This document shows, one piece after another, positions 61,701 through 64,000 of a stretch of 64,000 nucleotides of DNA. The stretch lies in assembly GCA_937885175.1 (NCBI GenBank), contig CAKZZO010000128.1:1-64000 (forward strand), written 5' to 3'. The DNA is from an uncultured Treponema sp. Lineage in GTDB: Bacteria > Spirochaetota > Spirochaetia > Treponematales > Treponemataceae. Position numbers and translations under genes: made by a program. The stretch's first letter is position 1. Each line of letters opens with the position of its first letter. The notes under the pieces are model-generated. The model ran no database searches. It worked only from the letters and a program-made list of their open reading frames with translations, and was not told where the DNA came from.

Positions 61701-61994
61701 GAAGCGGTAATAGAGTACGCTTTTGTCCAGGTCAGGAACAACTGCGCGCATGCTGTCGGCGAGGGTGTCTGTATCAATGTTCAGACGCACCCTGCAATAT
61801 TCGGGTGCAGGCGTTTGCCCGGCCGCTTCGGATACAGATGCACCAGATGCGGATGAACTTGTTGCATCCGTGTTTTGTGACTGAGAAGCATCAGAAGAAG
61901 CCGAAACGGACGCATTTCCAACACTTTCATCTCCGGGCGAGCAGGCCAGGAATAAAAGAGGTATCAAAAACAAAAGCCGTGTCATTTTTTTCAT
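58773..61994 (-). CDS. beta-helix lipoprotein with C-type-lectin-like C-terminus
   Basis: The 1073-residue protein has a lipoprotein signal ending in LFLAC (Cys18), a Ser/Ala/Thr-rich linker, then beta-sandwich-like segments and, from about 290 to 780, Gly-rich right-handed beta-helix repeats (GGGIYVGNDNATVILGED, NGGGIYNAGSLTVSGGSVSG, GGGGLFVDVGSGTVTINDCA). The last 220 residues form a separate domain with EEGWYLPSIAELFQVYV, YYWSSSQSNEGDYGAYN and the ending AVCCIREF, the pattern of DUF1566-type C-type-lectin-like folds. It is probably surface exposed and adhesive. It follows its neighbour by 18 bases, with GGAG near the stop of the previous gene. Confidence 0.85.
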   Translation of the reverse strand: MKKMTRLLFLIPLLFLACSPGDESVGNASVSASSDASQSQNTDATSSSASGASVSEAAGQTPAPEYCRVRLNIDTDTLADSMRAVVPDLDKSVLYYRFGYYRYGESPSSITMYPTLLAASYTDITTKEFELLTGTYVFTLTAYTSSTSVTPILESSTSGEAVTSGTSSLSFAMQESTSSTENAEISVPFSFPARADLSTVTAKLLSLPALSLTASETLTPTDGADGRQTVTFNYSTTKGTYILFLTITDGQNRSTVIPQMVTAISGATSRPDSSSGTDGVIVISEAQANVRPEVYVSAAGDDDSGNGTSRLPYKTLQKAVEAINTVGLSTEDWTIYVSGTVEGNVKMPSGVIGTLQAKTLTICGRTGSTTDILQGNGTTAVVMVNVPATVTMQSLTITGGSYTIGGGIYVGNDNATVILGEDTLITGNTCSDSTQYGGGGIGLNKGTVICRGAHIQANTAPLNGGGIWVNKGTFLFEDGLIGGESGKGNACTSENGTGGAVFVTGYGSMVMSGGAILGNTATKNGGGIYNAGSLTVSGGSVSGNTARELGCGIYNSDNASACIYGTAVIGDSSQSTAATATSCSNTAEEGGGIYSLGRLYFGYSSYTDEETNTPAAFSGGICCNYAGMGGGILVAGGTMIANALPLNYNGSDGGGGGLFVDVGSGTVTINDCAVSGNFSTDDGGGILLMSGNMSILGGTIAANASANNGGAIAMLDDTSLILGGGISIPFGGDVRQNDVYMNKTNCYAQIASALTASLPLATITPEEYTAGRQILTLASGAGTTLAAESGKFSVTQDSSNPDTPWRIDTEGKLKDKYGDKDSSEDYAVGDIVFNDGSALPYTSGLTLTNSQKAAAIALIFYKGTDLNSGDNTAINRTLGVGLKHNKSLVSWCRSSAKAYSTNITTIQCPPSGPDRQYTFEGDKNGSDNLEQIADFLGENNDTGVGENSTKTKEEAAALYPAFYFAKNYKDVSGSNVSGTAYEEGWYLPSIAELFQVYVKGRGSSKVFAIDEASQALGGDTFGSSYYWSSSQSNEGDYGAYNLFLDSGRYTGDGCYKSINKYSGSMAVCCIREF

Positions 61995-62012
61995 TGGATT
62001 TTTCTTATTCTC

Positions 62013-64000
62013 CTATTCCACCGTTATGGTTGTGGTGGCGTTGTGATAGTTGCCGCCAGAATCTATTGCGATAAGCAGCATGATATGCGTTCCCATTGTA
62101 AACGTGCTCCTTGCAATGGAACATGTATTTGCCGTTGAGCCTTGTGTCGTGCCGTCAATTGCCCAGATGTATGTGCTGTAGCCGTCCTTTGCGGTAAAGA
62201 CATAGTTTTCGCCTGAAAGCGCGGCTGTAAGTTCAAGGTCATCGCTGGTGTATGTGGGCATAGAAATGGATATGCCGCCGGTCACCTGCTGCTGGAGCAG
62301 TCCCGCACTGTCAATGCTCCATGTTTCACTTCCCTTTGGCGTGACGGCAAATTTTGTGTACTCGGCGGCAACCGTGGTGGTCGCGCCAGAGGCAAGCGTG
62401 AGCATGGAGCGACCGGCCGTATAGTCGCCGGGCGTAAGCCGTATAGTCTGGCTGCGGGTAAGCGGACTTGAAAGCGCAAGCGTCCATTTTGTTCCAGCGT
62501 CTGTGTACAGGAAGACATCGTTTTTGCCGTCTGTGCCTGCCGGAATAGAGGCATCGCCGCCAAGCGTTACCGTACTCCAGACGGCAAGTCCGCCGCCGCT
62601 GGTGACGGCAGTGTTGCCGCTTATCGTGCCGCCTGTCATGTTGAACGTTCCTGAATTATAGATGCCGCCGCCATAGCTGCCGCTTGCATTTGAACTTATC
62701 GTTCCTCCGCTCATCGTAAAGGTGTTGGCCGCGATATACACTCCGCCACCGTTTCCTGTCGCCGTATTGCCGCTTATCGTGCCGTCCGTCATGGTAAAGG
62801 ATGAGAGGGAGTTTGCAATGGCGACTCCTCCGCCATTTGTCGCCGTGTTGCCGCTGACGGTGCCGCCGTTCATGGTGAACCTGCCGTGATAGCCGCAGTA
62901 CACACCGCCGCCCGGTCCGTCACAAGCGTTTCCCTGTATCGTGCCGCCAGTCATGGTAAAGGTGCCGTATTTATTATAGTCATCGCTTCCTACATACACG
63001 CCCCTTCCCCAGTTATATGAAATATTTCCCGAATCCATAAAGAGCGTGCCGTTTAGCAGTCCGATTCCGCAGTCACCATTGTAATATATGCCACCAGTAA
63101 GAGGCACTTTCGTGCCTGAGTCAGAGTAGCCGAGATACACCGTTCCTTGAGAGGTGATTCCGCTTCCTTTGTTTGCGTATGCGCTTTCTGATGCGGTCTC
63201 TGTCTTAGAACTGTCGCCAACCACGGCAGAACCGTACATGAATATAGTTCCCGAAGCAGTGTTATACATGCCTCCGCCAGTGTTGCCGCTGACGGTGCCG
63301 CCGCTCATGGTGACTATGCCGCTGTTATTGATACCGCCGCCGTTAGCCGTAGCAGTGTTGTGCATGACCGCCGACAGATTCTCCATGGTGAGCGATGCAC
63401 CTGATCCGACATACACGCCGCCGCCATTTGTCGCAGTGTTGTACGCGATTTCTGCGCTTCCATCCATGATGAGAGATGCGGCTGAGACAAGGTACACGCC
63501 GCCGCCATTTACGGCGGTATTTGCGTGGCTGGCGCCGCTTCCACCAATAGAGCCGCCTCTAAAGTCAAGGACACCGCCGCAGTACACGCCACCGCCGTCC
63601 GCGCTTGCAGTATTACCGGCAATGCCGCATAAATCCTCTATAGTGAGACTTGTTCCCGCGGCCACATAGATGCCGCCGCCAGAAGCCGCGCTGTTGGGAG
63701 AGGAATCCGTGCCGACATAACTGCTTTCGGTAAGTTCGGCAAAGCCTTGGGCAAGGTAGATGCCGCCGCCGTTTTTCGTAGTCGTGTTGCTTCCGACCGT
63801 GCTGTTGCGCAAGATGAGTGTTCCGCTTCCTGCCTTGTAAATGCCGCCGCCGTCTACAGAAGCACTGTTATCCCCTACCCAGCTTGACTCAATAATCACA
63901 TTGGCGTTTCCTGTAATCTTCATGCCCTGACCGTTGCTGTTCGTGCCTGACTTTGCAAAGGTGACCGTACCTGTGCCGGTAACTTCTACGCCCACAGAGC
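62013..64000 (-). CDS. beta-helix repeat protein, N-terminus outside the window
   Basis: The frame is open to the window edge, so the N-terminus is missing. The visible 662 residues consist of many right-handed beta-helix coils of about 20-25 residues (NSTVGSNTTTKNGGGIYLAQ, NTATNGGGVYVGSGASLTME, GGTISGNTAVTSGGGLAVWS), then a small region TAGRSMLTLASGATTTVAAE shared with the neighbour, and a C-terminal Ig/PKD-like domain (ISMPTYTSDDLELTAALSGE, YSTYIWAIDGTTQGS). Stop TAG at 62013 is followed closely by the next gene. The two proteins share repeat units and probably arose by duplication; secreted or surface-bound location is likely. Confidence 0.82.
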   Translation of the reverse strand, partial: SVGVEVTGTGTVTFAKSGTNSNGQGMKITGNANVIIESSWVGDNSASVDGGGIYKAGSGTLILRNSTVGSNTTTKNGGGIYLAQGFAELTESSYVGTDSSPNSAASGGGIYVAAGTSLTIEDLCGIAGNTASADGGGVYCGGVLDFRGGSIGGSGASHANTAVNGGGVYLVSAASLIMDGSAEIAYNTATNGGGVYVGSGASLTMENLSAVMHNTATANGGGINNSGIVTMSGGTVSGNTGGGMYNTASGTIFMYGSAVVGDSSKTETASESAYANKGSGITSQGTVYLGYSDSGTKVPLTGGIYYNGDCGIGLLNGTLFMDSGNISYNWGRGVYVGSDDYNKYGTFTMTGGTIQGNACDGPGGGVYCGYHGRFTMNGGTVSGNTATNGGGVAIANSLSSFTMTDGTISGNTATGNGGGVYIAANTFTMSGGTISSNASGSYGGGIYNSGTFNMTGGTISGNTAVTSGGGLAVWSTVTLGGDASIPAGTDGKNDVFLYTDAGTKWTLALSSPLTRSQTIRLTPGDYTAGRSMLTLASGATTTVAAEYTKFAVTPKGSETWSIDSAGLLQQQVTGGISISMPTYTSDDLELTAALSGENYVFTAKDGYSTYIWAIDGTTQGSTANTCSIARSTFTMGTHIMLLIAIDSGGNYHNATTTITVE

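Noticed and set aside
1..64000. tRNA, rRNA, CRISPR arrays and complete insertion sequences
   Set aside because: None recognised by reading intergenic gaps; most gaps are under 200 bases and hold promoters, terminators or repeats.

Overview
The window looks like a chromosomal segment of a Treponema-like spirochaete of roughly 50% GC. I infer this from the combination of features rather than from any database match: an adjacent TIGR03545/TIGR03546 pair, a eukaryote-type isoleucyl-tRNA synthetase, an RsbU/RsbV/RsbW-like partner switch, two adjacent DUF115 proteins, many treponeme-style lipoproteins and TPR proteins, and a sigma-28-like promoter. No rRNA, tRNA, CRISPR array, prophage or complete insertion sequence was found.

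Layout. 1-5.2 kb: tail of an Rpn-family nuclease/transposase, a gene-free stretch with two promoters, then three surface lipoprotein genes, two of them paralogues. 5.2-10 kb: a beta-propeller/beta-barrel protein on the minus strand, then a PilZ-like protein and a methyl-accepting chemotaxis protein. 10-18 kb: CapA-like lipoprotein, HrpA-type helicase, ruvC, yebC and the TIGR03545/03546 pair. 18-26 kb: a lone NeuB-type synthase, TPR proteins, a metallophosphoesterase/ParB-like pair, and the SpoIIE phosphatase-STAS-HATPase switch. 26-29.7 kb: glycosyltransferase, DEAD-box helicase, TsaC-like protein and a DivIC-like protein.

29.8-37.5 kb is one tightly packed five-gene run: a large acidic repeat protein, an unrecognised protein, two DUF115 proteins and a membrane protein ending in a degenerate GGDEF domain. 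It is followed by minus-strand lipoproteins and ileS (37.5-42.2 kb). 42.3-48.1 kb is a TolC-adaptor-RND efflux operon with a small PII-like fourth gene, headed by an operator-like dyad. 48.1-51.2 kb holds two GGDEF receptors. 51.3-58 kb is an AddB/AddA-type recombination nuclease-helicase pair. A YgiT/DUF4258 toxin-antitoxin-like pair and a 66-bp palindromic repeat follow. The window ends with two tandem beta-helix surface proteins; the last is cut by the window edge.

The most interesting leads are the five-gene DUF115/acidic-scaffold operon; a C-type-lectin-like C-terminus at 58.8 kb that resembles targets of diversity-generating retroelements and lies beside a large palindrome; an in-frame GC-rich insertion in the AddA-like gene; a family of palindromic repeats; and operator-like dyads in front of the efflux and GGDEF operons. 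Coordinates and motifs were read by eye; family calls rest on recalled family signatures, not on searches.
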